DNA of 64,000 nucleotides, taken from the NCBI GenBank assembly GCA_050251035.1, contig JBFWNN010000013.1:37061-101060 (forward strand), given 5' to 3'. Every line of letters starts with the position of its first letter. Positions within the stretch are counted from its first letter, which is position 1. A program made the position numbers and the translations under genes. Shown here piece after piece: positions 1 through 10,043 of the stretch. The DNA comes from Taklimakanibacter sp050251035. Its GTDB lineage: Bacteria; Pseudomonadota; Alphaproteobacteria; Rhizobiales; Aestuariivirgaceae. Under the pieces are notes generated by a model. It searched no databases. It saw nothing but the letters and a program-made list of their open reading frames with translations, and was not told the origin of the DNA.

Positions 1-764
1 ACATCGAGCCAATGGGCGCAGAGATCGCCCACCGCTCCGGCCTTCCTGAGCGACGTGCCGTCCGCCTCGCTGATGAGGTCGACCTGATGGATGGTGCTGT
101 CGGCGGCGAGGCCGCCGGCCGAGACGAGGACGAGATCGACCTTGCGCAGGCGCTCGAACACGTCCTTGATCATCGGCTGCTGGGCGAGGAGATCGCGCGT
201 CGCCTGCGAATCGGTGAGCGCGGGGGCCGCGATGTAGTAGCATTGCGCGTCGATGAGATCGGCAAGGTGCGATGCCGTCTCATGCGGGTTGACGGCGGCT
301 CCGCGCGTGAGCCCGCCCATGAGCGAGACGACCGAGACGCGGCGCAAGGGCCGGCGCGGCACCGAGCGGAGGCTCAAGCGCAAGGTGCGGCCCCAGCCGA
401 CCCCGACCGCCATGCCGTCCTTGAGCCGCTCGGCCAGCGCATTGCCGGCGGCCGCCCCGATCACATGGCGCACCAGCGCCTGGTCGGGCGGCGTCGGCAC
501 GATGATCGCCTGCTCGATGCCGAAGTGCTCCGTGATCCGGTTCTCCAGCTCGATGCAGTCGGCGAGCCGGCCAGTGATCCTGATCTGCACCATGCCCTGG
601 TCGCGCGCCTGGGCCAGCAGCCGGTTGACGCGGATGCGGTTGATGCCGAGCTTCTTGCCGATCTGCGCCTGGGTCAGGCCGGCGACGAAATAGAGCCATG
701 CGGCGCGCGTCGCGAGCTGCTCGTCGCGGTCAATCGACAGCACCAGCCTGGACTCGTCGTTCAT
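1..764 (-). CDS. SorC/DeoR-type sugar-binding transcriptional regulator (partial, C-terminus beyond window)
   Basis: Translating the minus strand from ATG at 764 gives an uninterrupted frame to the window edge (about 254 residues). The N-terminus reads MNDESRLVLSIDRDEQLATR, followed by a helix-turn-helix (GLTQAQIGKKLGINRIRVNR, about residues 29-48). A Rossmann-like sugar-phosphate-binding domain follows, with segments such as GVGWGRTL and SLMGGLTRG. This layout is typical of the SorC family, whose members (for example EryD) sense a phosphorylated sugar or polyol. The start overlaps the rpiB stop by 4 nt (ATGA), so it is the last visible gene of the 9.9-kb operon and probably controls it. The effector is unknown; a phosphorylated pathway intermediate is the family expectation. 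Confidence 0.88.
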   Translation of the reverse strand, partial: MNDESRLVLSIDRDEQLATRAAWLYFVAGLTQAQIGKKLGINRIRVNRLLAQARDQGMVQIRITGRLADCIELENRITEHFGIEQAIIVPTPPDQALVRHVIGAAAGNALAERLKDGMAVGVGWGRTLRLSLRSVPRRPLRRVSVVSLMGGLTRGAAVNPHETASHLADLIDAQCYYIAAPALTDSQATRDLLAQQPMIKDVFERLRKVDLVLVSAGGLAADSTIHQVDLISEADGTSLRKAGAVGDLCAHWLD

Positions 765-1231
765 TTCACGGGCTTGCGATATTTTTCGTCGAGCGCGTCC
801 ATCTTGGCGACCTTGGGCGCCGAGCGGCCGCCCTGGAATTCGGCATTGAGCCAGATGTCGGTGAGAGCCTTGGCGACGGCCGGCCCGACGATGAGCTGGC
901 CGAAGGTGATGATCTGCGCATTGTTCGACGCCATGGCGCGCTCGGCCGTGTAGGGATCCATCACCGGCACGGCGCGCACGCCCGGGACCTTGTTGGCGGT
1001 GATCGCCATGCCGGCGCCGGTGCCGCAGACCAGGATGCCGCGCGGATAGTCGCCCCGTCCGACCGCCTCGGCGACCTTCACCCCGATATCGGGATAATCG
1101 ACCGGATTGCTGTCGGCGACCCCCATGTCCTTCACCTCATAGCCGCGCTCCTTGAGATGCGCGACCAGGATGTTCTTCAATTCGAGGCCCAGATGATCGG
1201 CGCCGATGGCGATGGATTTCTTCTCGGTCAT
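761..1231 (-). CDS. rpiB: RpiB-family sugar-phosphate isomerase
   Basis: The 156-residue product has the length and motifs of the RpiB/LacAB family: GADHLGLELK at the N-terminus, the active-site cysteine in LVCGTGAGM (about C69) and ASNNAQIITFG near the C-terminus. RpiB enzymes interconvert aldose and ketose phosphates. Besides ribose 5-phosphate, members of this family isomerise tetrulose 4-phosphates in erythritol and threitol pathways. The gene lies 19 nt after the GpsA-like gene and overlaps the regulator gene by 4 nt, so it belongs to the polyol operon. ATG 1231 was chosen over an upstream in-frame start at 1297 because it matches the usual family N-terminus. A catabolic tetrose or pentose phosphate isomerase role is inferred from context. 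Confidence 0.9.
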   Translation of the reverse strand: MTEKKSIAIGADHLGLELKNILVAHLKERGYEVKDMGVADSNPVDYPDIGVKVAEAVGRGDYPRGILVCGTGAGMAITANKVPGVRAVPVMDPYTAERAMASNNAQIITFGQLIVGPAVAKALTDIWLNAEFQGGRSAPKVAKMDALDEKYRKPVK

Positions 1232-1250
1232 GACACACTCCGTCATTGGT

Positions 1251-2309
1251 TCACGAATAGCGGTGCAGCCGGTCCCACGGTATGGCGAGCTTCTCATTGC
1301 CGGTCAGCGCCTGCAGCAGCGCCTGCGTCACCGGCAAGGCGCCGGCATCGAGCCGACCGGACGCCATCAGGCGCTTCAGCGTGGGCGCGAGCGCGATGCC
1401 GAGCTCGGCGCCCTCGATCGTATCATCTTTCATGGGTCCGGCCTTGACCTCGGCATAAGACAGGCCGAGGCCCAGTTGCCGGCCGAGCCTGGAATTGCGC
1501 CCGGCCTGGCAGGTCACATAGAGATCGCCGGCTCCCGGCATGCCCCAGACGCTGCGGTCCTTGCCGCCGAGGAAGCGCGCCAGCACCATCATCTCGGCGA
1601 TCGCCTGGTCGAAGATCACCGAGGCGGCGTTGAAGTTGAAGGCGTTGTTCTCGGTCTTGGGCGCCGTCTCGAACTGGCCCTGGGCCCAGCCGACCGAGAT
1701 GGCGAAGAAGTTCTTGAAGGCGGCACAGAGCTCGACCCCTTCCATGTCGTCGCAGACGCGCGGGTGATAATAGTCGGTGGCCAGCATGTCGCAGAGCCGT
1801 TGCGCGAGCCCGGCGGTGCGCGAGGTGATGACGACGCCGGTCTGGCGGCGCACCGCCAATTCGCCCGCGATGCAGGGTCCGCCGACCGCGGCGAGATCGA
1901 GGGCGAGGCCCTTGCGCCGCTCCACTTCGCTCTGCACGAAATCGGGCAAAGGCAGGATCGTGTCGCCCGTCGGCATCAGGCCCTTGGTGATCATCATCAC
2001 CGGCACGGGCCGCTCGATCGCCTCGCACAGGCGGTCGATGGCCCAGCCGACACCCGCCGAGCTCACCCCCAGGATGATGAGATCCGTGTCGCCGCCGAGC
2101 GCCTTGGCGAAATCGCGATGGGAATAGGCCTTAACGCTTTCCGGCAGCTTCACATTGAGGCGCGGATGGCGTCCCGTCTTCGCCACGCTGTCGATGATCG
2201 CCTGGTCGAGATGGGTGCCGACGAGCCTCACCTCGTGGCCCTTGTCGCGGGCGGGCAGGATCATGGCCGACCCCATCACGCCGGCCCCGAGAATGGTGAT
2301 CGCCGCCAT
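1251..2309 (-). CDS. NAD(P)-dependent glycerol-3-phosphate dehydrogenase-like protein (GpsA family)
   Basis: The 352-residue protein begins with a Rossmann motif (ITILGAGVMGSAM) and carries GpsA-family landmarks: LGVSSAGVGWA, the conserved lysine region CAAFKNFFAI and a C-terminal GMPGAGDLYVTC segment. Classical GpsA makes sn-glycerol 3-phosphate for lipids. This copy sits inside a sugar/polyol ABC operon beside an FGGY kinase and RpiB, so it more likely oxidises a polyol phosphate made by that kinase. The lipid-type role cannot be excluded. An sn-glycerol-1-phosphate-type dehydrogenase is encoded two genes upstream, so the operon carries dehydrogenases of opposite stereochemistry. Confidence 0.85.
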   Translation of the reverse strand: MAAITILGAGVMGSAMILPARDKGHEVRLVGTHLDQAIIDSVAKTGRHPRLNVKLPESVKAYSHRDFAKALGGDTDLIILGVSSAGVGWAIDRLCEAIERPVPVMMITKGLMPTGDTILPLPDFVQSEVERRKGLALDLAAVGGPCIAGELAVRRQTGVVITSRTAGLAQRLCDMLATDYYHPRVCDDMEGVELCAAFKNFFAISVGWAQGQFETAPKTENNAFNFNAASVIFDQAIAEMMVLARFLGGKDRSVWGMPGAGDLYVTCQAGRNSRLGRQLGLGLSYAEVKAGPMKDDTIEGAELGIALAPTLKRLMASGRLDAGALPVTQALLQALTGNEKLAIPWDRLHRYS

Positions 2310-2312
2310 CTA

Positions 2313-2420
2313 GGCTGTCATCCCGGCGAAAGCCGGGCCCCCCTGAACAAGCGCAATCCGGGAGGCGCTGCTCGCGCGGAATGAATTTAATGGGTCCCGG
2401 CTTTCGCCGGGATGACGATG
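2313..2420. repeat. Dispersed inverted repeat between the GpsA-like and ATPase genes
   Basis: Two arms face each other: GTCATCCCGGCGAAAGCCGGG at about 2318-2338 and its reverse complement at about 2395-2415, roughly 55 nt apart. Each arm also contains its own small hairpin (CCGGC, GAAA, GCCGG). The arm sequence resembles a short palindromic repeat widely scattered between genes in alphaproteobacteria. It lies inside the operon and could stabilise or attenuate the transcript; no coding potential was seen. Confidence 0.75.
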
Positions 2421-2451
2421 GGGGGAGCACAAAGCTCTCATCTGCAGCTCC

Positions 2452-3522
<1,071 letters not shown>

Positions 3523-3537
3523 CAGACCATCCCGTCT

Positions 3538-4869
3538 TTATTGCGCGTCACGTGAGAGGAAATCATCGAGGAGGCCCGCATCATCCGCCAAGTCGAGGAA
3601 GGACCAGCGGTTGCGGACGTCGCGGGCATATTTCATGGCATCGCGCCAGATCTTGCGCGGCAAGCCCATTTCGGTCGTGGTGACGGGGCCGCCAGCCGCC
3701 TTCAATGCCTTCTCCATCTCCTTCGGGTCCATGGCGAAAGGCCTGAGCTCCTCGCGCAGTTGCGGCCACAGCTCGGCGAGCCTGGCGTTGAACGCGTCGG
3801 CACCTTTCTGGTCGAAGGCCTTCTTCTTCGCTTCCGCATAGCACATCATGCCGATCTCGCGGCCATAGCGGTCGATGAACTCCGCTTCCACGATATGGGT
3901 CGGCTTGATCCTGGGCGCCTTTTCGAGCGCCAGCAACTCGGCCTGGAGCCGCGCCATGGCGAGCGAGGCGACGCCCACTTGTTGGCCGTGGGTGGTGCCG
4001 GGATGGGCGGGGCCGGCGAACATGTCGATCCAGTGCGAGACCTGATGCTCGCCCATCGAGCCATGATGCGAGATGCCGGTGAAGCACACGCCGAGACCGC
4101 ACAAGGTCAGCACGCGATGCAGATAACCGTTGGCGGCGATGTCATGCCGGGCGAGCCCGGAAGCGGCTTCCAGCATCGGCGCCTCGTCGTCCTTCTGCAG
4201 CACATAGGGCACGGAGGAATAGAAGGTGTCGAACAGGCGATGCGAGGCCCACCAGTCGATCTGCGCCGTCGAGCGGCAGAGGCAGTCGCCGAGGCCCGCC
4301 GCCGACAGCCAGGTCGGCGCCTCGGCCGAGACTTTGAGATCGAGGAAGATCCCCTTGGGCGCATGCGCCGGCAGCGACGTCTTGTAGCCATTGGCGAGCG
4401 TCACCGAGGCGGTCGAGGCGGCATAGCCGTTCATCGAGGCGGCGGTGCCGAAAGTCACATAAGGCCGACCGTCCTTGAAGGTCGCATATTTGCACGTATC
4501 GCTGAGCGCCCCTGATCCCACCGCGACCAGCGCGTCGGCATGGCGGGTCTTCTCCTGCACCAGCGCGATCGTCGGCTCGTCGCACTCCATATTGCCGGGC
4601 ATGACGATCTCCTCGACGGTGCCGAGCCCTTTCAATTCCTTGGCGACGCGCCTGCCCATCGCCTCGACCGTGTTCACGTCGGACACCACGGCGAGCCTTC
4701 TGCCGAGCGCCAGGGGCGCTGCGACATCGGCGGCGCCGCCATCGAGCGTCTCGGCGAGCAGGATGGTCTTGAACGGCACCTGGGCCGGCTTCCCCGTCTC
4801 GGGGTCGGCCCAGTTGCCGGCGACGACGTCGTCGATCAACTGGTTCCAGTCGCGCATGGCTTTGATCAT
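3538..4869 (-). CDS. sn-glycerol-1-phosphate dehydrogenase-like enzyme (AraM/EgsA family)
   Basis: The 443-residue protein belongs to the metal-dependent group-III alcohol dehydrogenase fold. An NAD-binding segment (AVGSGALSDTCKY) is followed by YVTFGTAASMNGYAA and by metal-ligand histidines in the regions GISHHGSMGEHQ and PGTTHGQQVG. AraM/EgsA enzymes oxidise or form sn-glycerol 1-phosphate, and bacterial AraM is found with sugar operons. ATG 4869 overlaps the kinase stop by 4 nt; a second in-frame ATG follows at 4857. The long upstream open frame is only a shadow of the kinase gene. The role inferred here is oxidation of a polyol phosphate released by the kinase, complementary in stereochemistry to the GpsA-like enzyme. 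Confidence 0.85.
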   Translation of the reverse strand: MIKAMRDWNQLIDDVVAGNWADPETGKPAQVPFKTILLAETLDGGAADVAAPLALGRRLAVVSDVNTVEAMGRRVAKELKGLGTVEEIVMPGNMECDEPTIALVQEKTRHADALVAVGSGALSDTCKYATFKDGRPYVTFGTAASMNGYAASTASVTLANGYKTSLPAHAPKGIFLDLKVSAEAPTWLSAAGLGDCLCRSTAQIDWWASHRLFDTFYSSVPYVLQKDDEAPMLEAASGLARHDIAANGYLHRVLTLCGLGVCFTGISHHGSMGEHQVSHWIDMFAGPAHPGTTHGQQVGVASLAMARLQAELLALEKAPRIKPTHIVEAEFIDRYGREIGMMCYAEAKKKAFDQKGADAFNARLAELWPQLREELRPFAMDPKEMEKALKAAGGPVTTTEMGLPRKIWRDAMKYARDVRNRWSFLDLADDAGLLDDFLSRDAQ

Positions 4870-6392
4870 TCGGATACTCCTTGGGCGAAGGCGGCCATGC
4901 GGGCATTCCATTGCGAAAGTGACGGCCAGAGATCGGCGTAGATGGCGGAAAGCTCGGCATAGCGGGCTTGCGCGGCCTTGTCGGGCGAGAAGGTCCGGGT
5001 GACGTCTCCCGCCATGGCGCGCGCCGCGGCGGTGGCGGAGCCGTACCATCCGGCCCCGGCGGCGGCGGCGATCGCGGCGCCGAGCGAGGAGGCCTCGACC
5101 GTGGTCGAGCGCAGGACCTTGCGGCCTGTTGCATCGGCGATGATCTGGCACCAGAGGTCGGAGGCGGCACCGCCGCCAATGGCGACGAAGTGATCGATCG
5201 GCCGGGTGGCCTTGGCGATCCGCTCGCTCACCATCGCCTGTTCGAGCGCCACGCCTTCGAGGAGTGCCCGATAGACGTCGCCGCGCCGGTGCGAGGCGGT
5301 GAGTCCGGCAATGACGCCGCGGGCATTCGGGTCCCAATAGGGCGTCATGCAGCCCGACCAATAGGGCACCATCGCCAGGCCGTTGGCGCCGATCGGCGAC
5401 TGCGCCGCTTCCGCTTCGAGCGTCTTGAAGATATGCGGGTTGTTGCCGGCGTCGACATTGAACAGCTGCTCGACCAGCCAGTTGACCAGGAAGGTGCCGG
5501 TGCGCAGGCAGGATTCATAGACATAGCCGCCTTCGGCGACCGCGTTCATGGTGCGGAAGGCGGGATCATGGGCGTAAGTCCCGCCGAAGCTGCCCGACAC
5601 CACCGCCGTGCCGAGATTGAGATAGGCGCGGCCCGGCTCGAACATGTTGGCGCCGGAGCCGGCGCATTGACCATCGCCGCCGCCCGCCACCACGATGACG
5701 TCCGGCGGAAGGCCGGTCGCCGCGGCGGCGTCCCTCGTCACGGGGCCGATCCTCTCACCGGGCTTCACCAGCTTCGGCAATTGCGCGCGCGTCAGGCCGA
5801 CCGCCGCGAGGAGCGTGTCCGACCAGTCCTGAGCCTTCATGTCGATGAGGCCCATGGGGTCGGCGGACGCGGTCGAGGTGACCCATTCGCCGGTGAGCTT
5901 CTTGACCAGCACGCCATGGACTTCCGCGGTCTTGGCGGTCTTGCCCCAGATCTCGGGCATATGCGCCTGGAACCAGGCGCAGCGATAGAGGCAGGGCGTC
6001 AGATCGACCGGCTTGCCGGAAATGCGATGGATCTCCTCGCGCCCGACCGCCTCGACGAGACGATCGATCTCGGAGCGGCCGCGCTCGTCGAGCCACAGCG
6101 TGCCGGGCCTGAGCGCTTTGCCGTCCGTGTCGAACTGGGCGAAGCTTTCGCGCTGATTGGAGATGGCGATGGCGGCGATGCGCTCAGGCCTCACCTTGCC
6201 GAGAAGCGCCCGGATCGCGGTCAAGGCCGAGGTCCACCAATCCTCCGCGTCCTGCTCGAACCATCCGGCTTGCGGATTGGACAGAGCGATCGCGGCGCGG
6301 CCTTCCGCCACGGCGCGGCCGTCGCGGTCCCAGGCGATGGCCTTGGTCGCCGTCGTGGAAGAATCAAGGCCAATGACAAGATCGCGGGTCAT
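4866..6392 (-). CDS. FGGY-family carbohydrate/polyol kinase (xylulokinase/erythritol kinase-like)
   Basis: The 508-residue kinase starts with the phosphate-binding motif LVIGLDSSTTATKAIAWD, has ISNQRESF and WLDERG in the first actin-like domain and a second domain with VVAGGGDGQCAGSGAN and FVAIGGGAASDLWCQIIAD. These are FGGY features shared by xylulose, glycerol and erythritol kinases. It transfers phosphate from ATP to a sugar or polyol after import. Its stop overlaps the start of the AraM-like dehydrogenase gene, coupling phosphorylation to oxidation. Sequence alone does not fix the substrate; a C4-C5 polyol or ketose fits the neighbours. Confidence 0.92.
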   Translation of the reverse strand: MTRDLVIGLDSSTTATKAIAWDRDGRAVAEGRAAIALSNPQAGWFEQDAEDWWTSALTAIRALLGKVRPERIAAIAISNQRESFAQFDTDGKALRPGTLWLDERGRSEIDRLVEAVGREEIHRISGKPVDLTPCLYRCAWFQAHMPEIWGKTAKTAEVHGVLVKKLTGEWVTSTASADPMGLIDMKAQDWSDTLLAAVGLTRAQLPKLVKPGERIGPVTRDAAAATGLPPDVIVVAGGGDGQCAGSGANMFEPGRAYLNLGTAVVSGSFGGTYAHDPAFRTMNAVAEGGYVYESCLRTGTFLVNWLVEQLFNVDAGNNPHIFKTLEAEAAQSPIGANGLAMVPYWSGCMTPYWDPNARGVIAGLTASHRRGDVYRALLEGVALEQAMVSERIAKATRPIDHFVAIGGGAASDLWCQIIADATGRKVLRSTTVEASSLGAAIAAAAGAGWYGSATAAARAMAGDVTRTFSPDKAAQARYAELSAIYADLWPSLSQWNARMAAFAQGVSE

Positions 6393-6460
6393 GCGTTCAT
6401 CGGGACGAAAAAGAGCGGCGGAGACGGGATGAAGTCCGCCTCCGCCAGTTTCAGGGAGTC

Positions 6461-7984
6461 TTACAGGAGGCCGGCGTCCTCGACGGCCTTGTCGATCAGG
6501 CTGGCGACGTTATCCATGCACTTCTTGGCATCGCCGCCATAGTCCTGATTGGTGAGCAGCTTGCCGAGCTCGACCGGGATCTCGTTGTTGGAGAAGCCGG
6601 CCCACAGCGGCATGTCGGGCTCCGACGCAATGACATTGTCGATCGTCCATTTCACCACTTCGAGATGGCGCGTGGTGCCGGGGCCGACGACGGCCTTTGC
6701 CTTGACGCGCGGGTCCTCGAAGGAGGAGAGCCGCATCGGCGCGAAACCGCCCAAGAGCGTGCAGCGGGTCATGATCTCCTTGGAGCAGGCCCACTGCATG
6801 AACACCCAGGCGGCATCGAGGTTCTTCGAATATTTCGACAGGCCGAGGATCGAGCCGCCCTGGTGGCCGACATTCGGGATCTCGCCGAAGCCCGCTTCGG
6901 CGACGGGACGCACGCCCGTCATCGAGGAGATCGGATGCAGCGGCTCCCACAGGCCCTTCACCTTGGAATCGTCGGCATCGAGGCCGGGGAAGAACTCGTC
7001 CCAGCTGTTGACCAGCGCCACCTGGCCCGCATGCATCATCTGGAACTGCCCGTCCCAGGTCGAGGCCGTCGACTGTGGCGGGGCGTTCTTCAGCATCTCC
7101 TGGTACCACTGCAGGCCCTTGACGCCCTGCTCGTCATTGCCCTTGAACTTCTTGTCCTTGCCGAAGATCGAGCCGCCATGGCCCCAGACCGCGGCCGTCC
7201 AGTCGCATTCGAGCGAATAGTGGCCGGACTTCGCCTGGAGGCCGGTGCCGAAGATGCCGTTCGCCTTCTCGGCCTCGGTGATCGCCTTCACGCCGGCGGT
7301 GAACTCGTCGAAATTGGTCGGCGGCTTGATCCCGTGCTTCTCGAGGATGTCCTTGCGGTACATGGTGATGAAGATCGGGATGTCGAAGGGAATGCCGGCC
7401 CATTTGCCGTCATAGAGGGCGAGGCCTTCGACCAGCGGCTTCGAGAAGTCGTCGAAATCGAAGCCCGGCATCGCGAGGTCGGGCTTGTCCTTGTAGTACT
7501 GCACCGGATCGACGGTGTCCTGCGCGAAGGTCGCGACCCAGGACTGGTCGAGATAATAGACGTCATAGGTGCCGAGCTGGCCCTGGACGTCCTGCGTCGC
7601 CTTGGCGAGCACCTGCTCGAGCGGCACGATCTCGATTTCGACCTCGATGCCGGTGGCCTCGGTGAACTCGCCCTTGATCTGGTTGAGGACGACGGTGGGC
7701 GGCGTCGCTTCCGACGTGTAGCGCACCTTCGAGCCCTTGAACTGGCCACCGACATCCTTGAGCCACTTGGTCATCTCTTCCGGCGTCTGCGCATAGGCGG
7801 CGTTGCCGCCGAGATTGCCGCGGAACGGCCGCGTCGAGCCCAGGAGGCCCGTGGCGAAGGCCGAGAAGCCGATGCCCGCCATGCCGGTCTTGCGCAGGAA
7901 GTCGCGCTTGGAGATGCGCCGCGCCGCGAAGTCGCGCGCCGTGTCGATGATGAAGGTCTTCCTATCGTGTTCTCTGAAACTCAT
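6461..7984 (-). CDS. ABC transporter substrate-binding protein (sugar/polyol, family 1)
   Basis: The 507-residue protein has a long N-terminus with a KR-type twin-arginine-like signal (SKRDFLRKTGMAGIG, about residues 24-38) and a likely cleavage near AYAQ. The mature part is a family 1 binding protein, with TYDVYYLDQSWVATFAQ, AGIPFDIPIFITMYRKDI and GGSILGLSKYSKN. It would capture the solute in the periplasm for the two membrane components encoded upstream. ATG 7984 is preceded by a good ribosome-binding site (GGAGGA, 6 nt away). The reading frame continues upstream in the raw sequence, but that part is a shadow of the permease gene. Confidence 0.92.
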   Translation of the reverse strand: MSFREHDRKTFIIDTARDFAARRISKRDFLRKTGMAGIGFSAFATGLLGSTRPFRGNLGGNAAYAQTPEEMTKWLKDVGGQFKGSKVRYTSEATPPTVVLNQIKGEFTEATGIEVEIEIVPLEQVLAKATQDVQGQLGTYDVYYLDQSWVATFAQDTVDPVQYYKDKPDLAMPGFDFDDFSKPLVEGLALYDGKWAGIPFDIPIFITMYRKDILEKHGIKPPTNFDEFTAGVKAITEAEKANGIFGTGLQAKSGHYSLECDWTAAVWGHGGSIFGKDKKFKGNDEQGVKGLQWYQEMLKNAPPQSTASTWDGQFQMMHAGQVALVNSWDEFFPGLDADDSKVKGLWEPLHPISSMTGVRPVAEAGFGEIPNVGHQGGSILGLSKYSKNLDAAWVFMQWACSKEIMTRCTLLGGFAPMRLSSFEDPRVKAKAVVGPGTTRHLEVVKWTIDNVIASEPDMPLWAGFSNNEIPVELGKLLTNQDYGGDAKKCMDNVASLIDKAVEDAGLL

Positions 7985-8022
7985 TAAGTCCTCCCATGGG
8001 TTGAGTAGTGCTCGCCCGCCCC

Positions 8023-8931
8023 TCACTCCTTGAGGGAGCCGAGAGTGAGGCCGCGGACCAGATGCCGTTGAACCAGAAGAATGAAGATGAAGCCGGGCAG
8101 GATCGCCGCCGTGCCCAGCGCCGAGATGAAGCCCCATTCCGAGCCGGTCGAGGTGACGAAGGTGGTGATCTTGACCGGAACGGTGCGGATGATGGTGGTG
8201 AGGAAGAGCGACAGCAGGAATTCGGTCCAGGAGAAGATGAAGCACAGGACCGCCGCCGCCGCGACCCCGCCCCTGACCATCGGCAGCACCACCTTGCGGA
8301 AGGTCTGCCAGCGCGTCGCGCCGTCGATCATCGCCGCCTCGTCGACGTCCTTGGGCACGTCGTCGAAGAAGGATTTGAGCAGCAGCACAGCGATCGGCAG
8401 GTTCATCAGCGCGTGGATGATGATGAGGCCGACATAGCCGAGGAACAGGTTGTCGGTGTCGCGCATGCCGGCGACCTTGTACATGCCGACCAGCGGCACG
8501 ATGATCGCGATCGGCGGCAGGAAACGCTGGCCCAGCACCCAGTTGAGGAAGCCGTCGCGGCCCTTGAAGCGCATGCGCGACAAAGCATAGGCGGCGAGCA
8601 CGGCGATGACGATGGTGAGCGCGGTCGAGCCCACGGCGATGACGATCGAATCGACGATGGTCTGGCGCGAATCATAGGAGCTGGTGCCGCCGACGCCGAA
8701 TGTCGAACCGCTCTCGATGGCGATCTCGGCGCGTGACCAGCCGAGCAGGACGACGGCATAATTGATGAGCGTCGGCACGAAGTTGAAGACGACGACTTCG
8801 TCCTTGTTGAAGATGGCCCACATCGGCTTGATCGAGGTCAGCGCCCACCAGAACAGCGGGAACATGAAGAGAACGACGGTGAGGACGGCGACGACGTCGC
8901 GCAGGAGGCGTTTGGGCAGGGACTGTTCCAT
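8023..8931 (-). CDS. ABC sugar transporter permease (MalG type)
   Basis: The 302-residue integral membrane protein begins MEQSLPKRLLRDVVAVLTVV, has about six hydrophobic spans and carries the ATPase-coupling EAA loop as DEAAMIDGATRWQTFRKVVLP (about residues 200-220). A large periplasmic insertion between the first two spans includes SGSTFGVGGTSSYDS. Start ATG 8931 overlaps the stop of the other permease by one base (TGATG), so the two halves of the channel are translationally coupled. Confidence 0.93.
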   Translation of the reverse strand: MEQSLPKRLLRDVVAVLTVVLFMFPLFWWALTSIKPMWAIFNKDEVVVFNFVPTLINYAVVLLGWSRAEIAIESGSTFGVGGTSSYDSRQTIVDSIVIAVGSTALTIVIAVLAAYALSRMRFKGRDGFLNWVLGQRFLPPIAIIVPLVGMYKVAGMRDTDNLFLGYVGLIIIHALMNLPIAVLLLKSFFDDVPKDVDEAAMIDGATRWQTFRKVVLPMVRGGVAAAAVLCFIFSWTEFLLSLFLTTIIRTVPVKITTFVTSTGSEWGFISALGTAAILPGFIFILLVQRHLVRGLTLGSLKE

Positions 8932-9851
8932 CAGAGCTTCACCCGGAAAATCTTCATGAACAGCGTCGAAGCGATGATCACCAGCACCAGCGTGATGAGC
9001 GACAGCGTCGAGGCATAGGGGAAGTCGCCGTTGAAATAGATGCGGCCGGCATAGGAGGTGAGCGTCTCGGTGGCGGTGCCCGGCCCCGAATCGGTCATCA
9101 CCTTGACGTAATCGAAGATGCGGAAGAGATCGATGCCGCGGATGAGGACGGCGATGGCGATCACTTTCGACATCATCGGCAGCGTTAGCTTGAAGAAGGC
9201 CTGGACCGCCGAGGCGCCGTCGATCGCCGCGGCCTCGAAGGGCTCCTTGGGCAACGATCTGAGACCCGCCAGCATGATCAGCACCATGAAGGGCGTCCAT
9301 TGCCAGATGTCGGCGAGGAGCACGCCCCAGAGCGCTGACGAGCTGGTGGCGAGAATGGGAAACTGCGGCGACCACAGGCCGACCGCATAGAGCGAACGCG
9401 ACAGCACGCCGAAGGAACCGTCGAGCATCAGGAGGAACATCATGCCGGTGACGGCGGGCGGCACCACCAGCGGCAAGGTCATCAGCGCGCGCAACACGCC
9501 ATAGCCTTTGCGATCGGTGTCGAGGAGGAGCGCGATCAGGAGGCCGAGCACCAGCTGGATGACGAGGGCGATGCCGGTATAGAGCAGCGTGGTCGCGACC
9601 GCGTCCCAGACGCGCGCGTCTCCGAAGGCCTTCATCCAGTTGTAGTCGGGGTCGAAGACATTGAGGCGCGTGACCGGATTGCGCTTATGCAGCGACAGCC
9701 ACAGCGCATAGAGCAGCGGGTAGATGCCGAAGATGGTCATGAGCGCCGCGGCCGGCAGGAGCCAGGGCAAGGGATGTTCGGAGGTGAGCCAGCGCCATCT
9801 GGGCAGGAACGAGCCGGCCTTGCCTTCGCGCCCGAGCACCGCCTCGCTCAT
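8931..9851 (-). CDS. ABC sugar transporter permease (MalF type)
   Basis: The 306-residue protein has about six membrane spans (first PWLLPAAALMTIFGIYPLLY) and an EAA coupling loop FEAAAIDGASAVQAFFKLTLP near residue 205. It pairs with the downstream permease to form the CUT1 channel. It is the first full gene of the minus-strand operon, so the promoter lies in 9852-10040. A 16-codon open frame with its own ribosome-binding site ends across this start codon, and its own AGAGG lies 6 nt before the ATG. Confidence 0.93.
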   Translation of the reverse strand: MSEAVLGREGKAGSFLPRWRWLTSEHPLPWLLPAAALMTIFGIYPLLYALWLSLHKRNPVTRLNVFDPDYNWMKAFGDARVWDAVATTLLYTGIALVIQLVLGLLIALLLDTDRKGYGVLRALMTLPLVVPPAVTGMMFLLMLDGSFGVLSRSLYAVGLWSPQFPILATSSSALWGVLLADIWQWTPFMVLIMLAGLRSLPKEPFEAAAIDGASAVQAFFKLTLPMMSKVIAIAVLIRGIDLFRIFDYVKVMTDSGPGTATETLTSYAGRIYFNGDFPYASTLSLITLVLVIIASTLFMKIFRVKL

Positions 9852-9898
9852 GCGGGGCCTCTGGCGAAAACGATCCTGGCCGCTGGGCGTGCGGTCAT
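9848..9898 (-). CDS. Possible 16-residue leader peptide upstream of the ABC operon
   Basis: ATG at 9898 is preceded by a strong Shine-Dalgarno-like GGGAGG (7 nt spacing) and opens a frame MTARPAARIVFARGPA that ends with TGA overlapping the start codon of the first permease gene (ATGA). The good ribosome-binding site and exact overlap suggest translational coupling or a leader. No homologues are known to me, and chance occurrence in GC-rich DNA is possible. Confidence 0.3.
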   Translation of the reverse strand: MTARPAARIVFARGPA

Positions 9899-9933
9899 AA
9901 CGTTGCCTCCCACCTCATCCGGCCAGCTTGAAC

Positions 9934-9957
9934 TTTTGTAATTTCGCCGGAACAAAT
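9934..9957. promoter_or_regulatory. Candidate operator for the polyol operon
   Basis: An imperfect dyad TTTTGT ... ACAAAT with 12 nt between TTTGT and ACAAA lies 83-106 nt upstream of the first permease start, in an AT-richer stretch. SorC-type regulators bind dyads of this kind near promoters, and a SorC gene ends this operon. No convincing -35/-10 pair could be fixed. The rest of 9852-10040 shows nothing else recognisable apart from the possible leader peptide. Confidence 0.3.
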
Positions 9958-10043
9958 GTTATGAGCAGTAAACGCGGCGCCGCGGGCGATGTCAATGAAG
10001 GATTTTGATACGCGCCAGGATTCGGATTTTTGTCTGTATTTCA

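Noticed and set aside
12..953. 313-residue plus-strand open frame
   Set aside because: Antisense to the SorC regulator and rpiB, both of which show clear family motifs.
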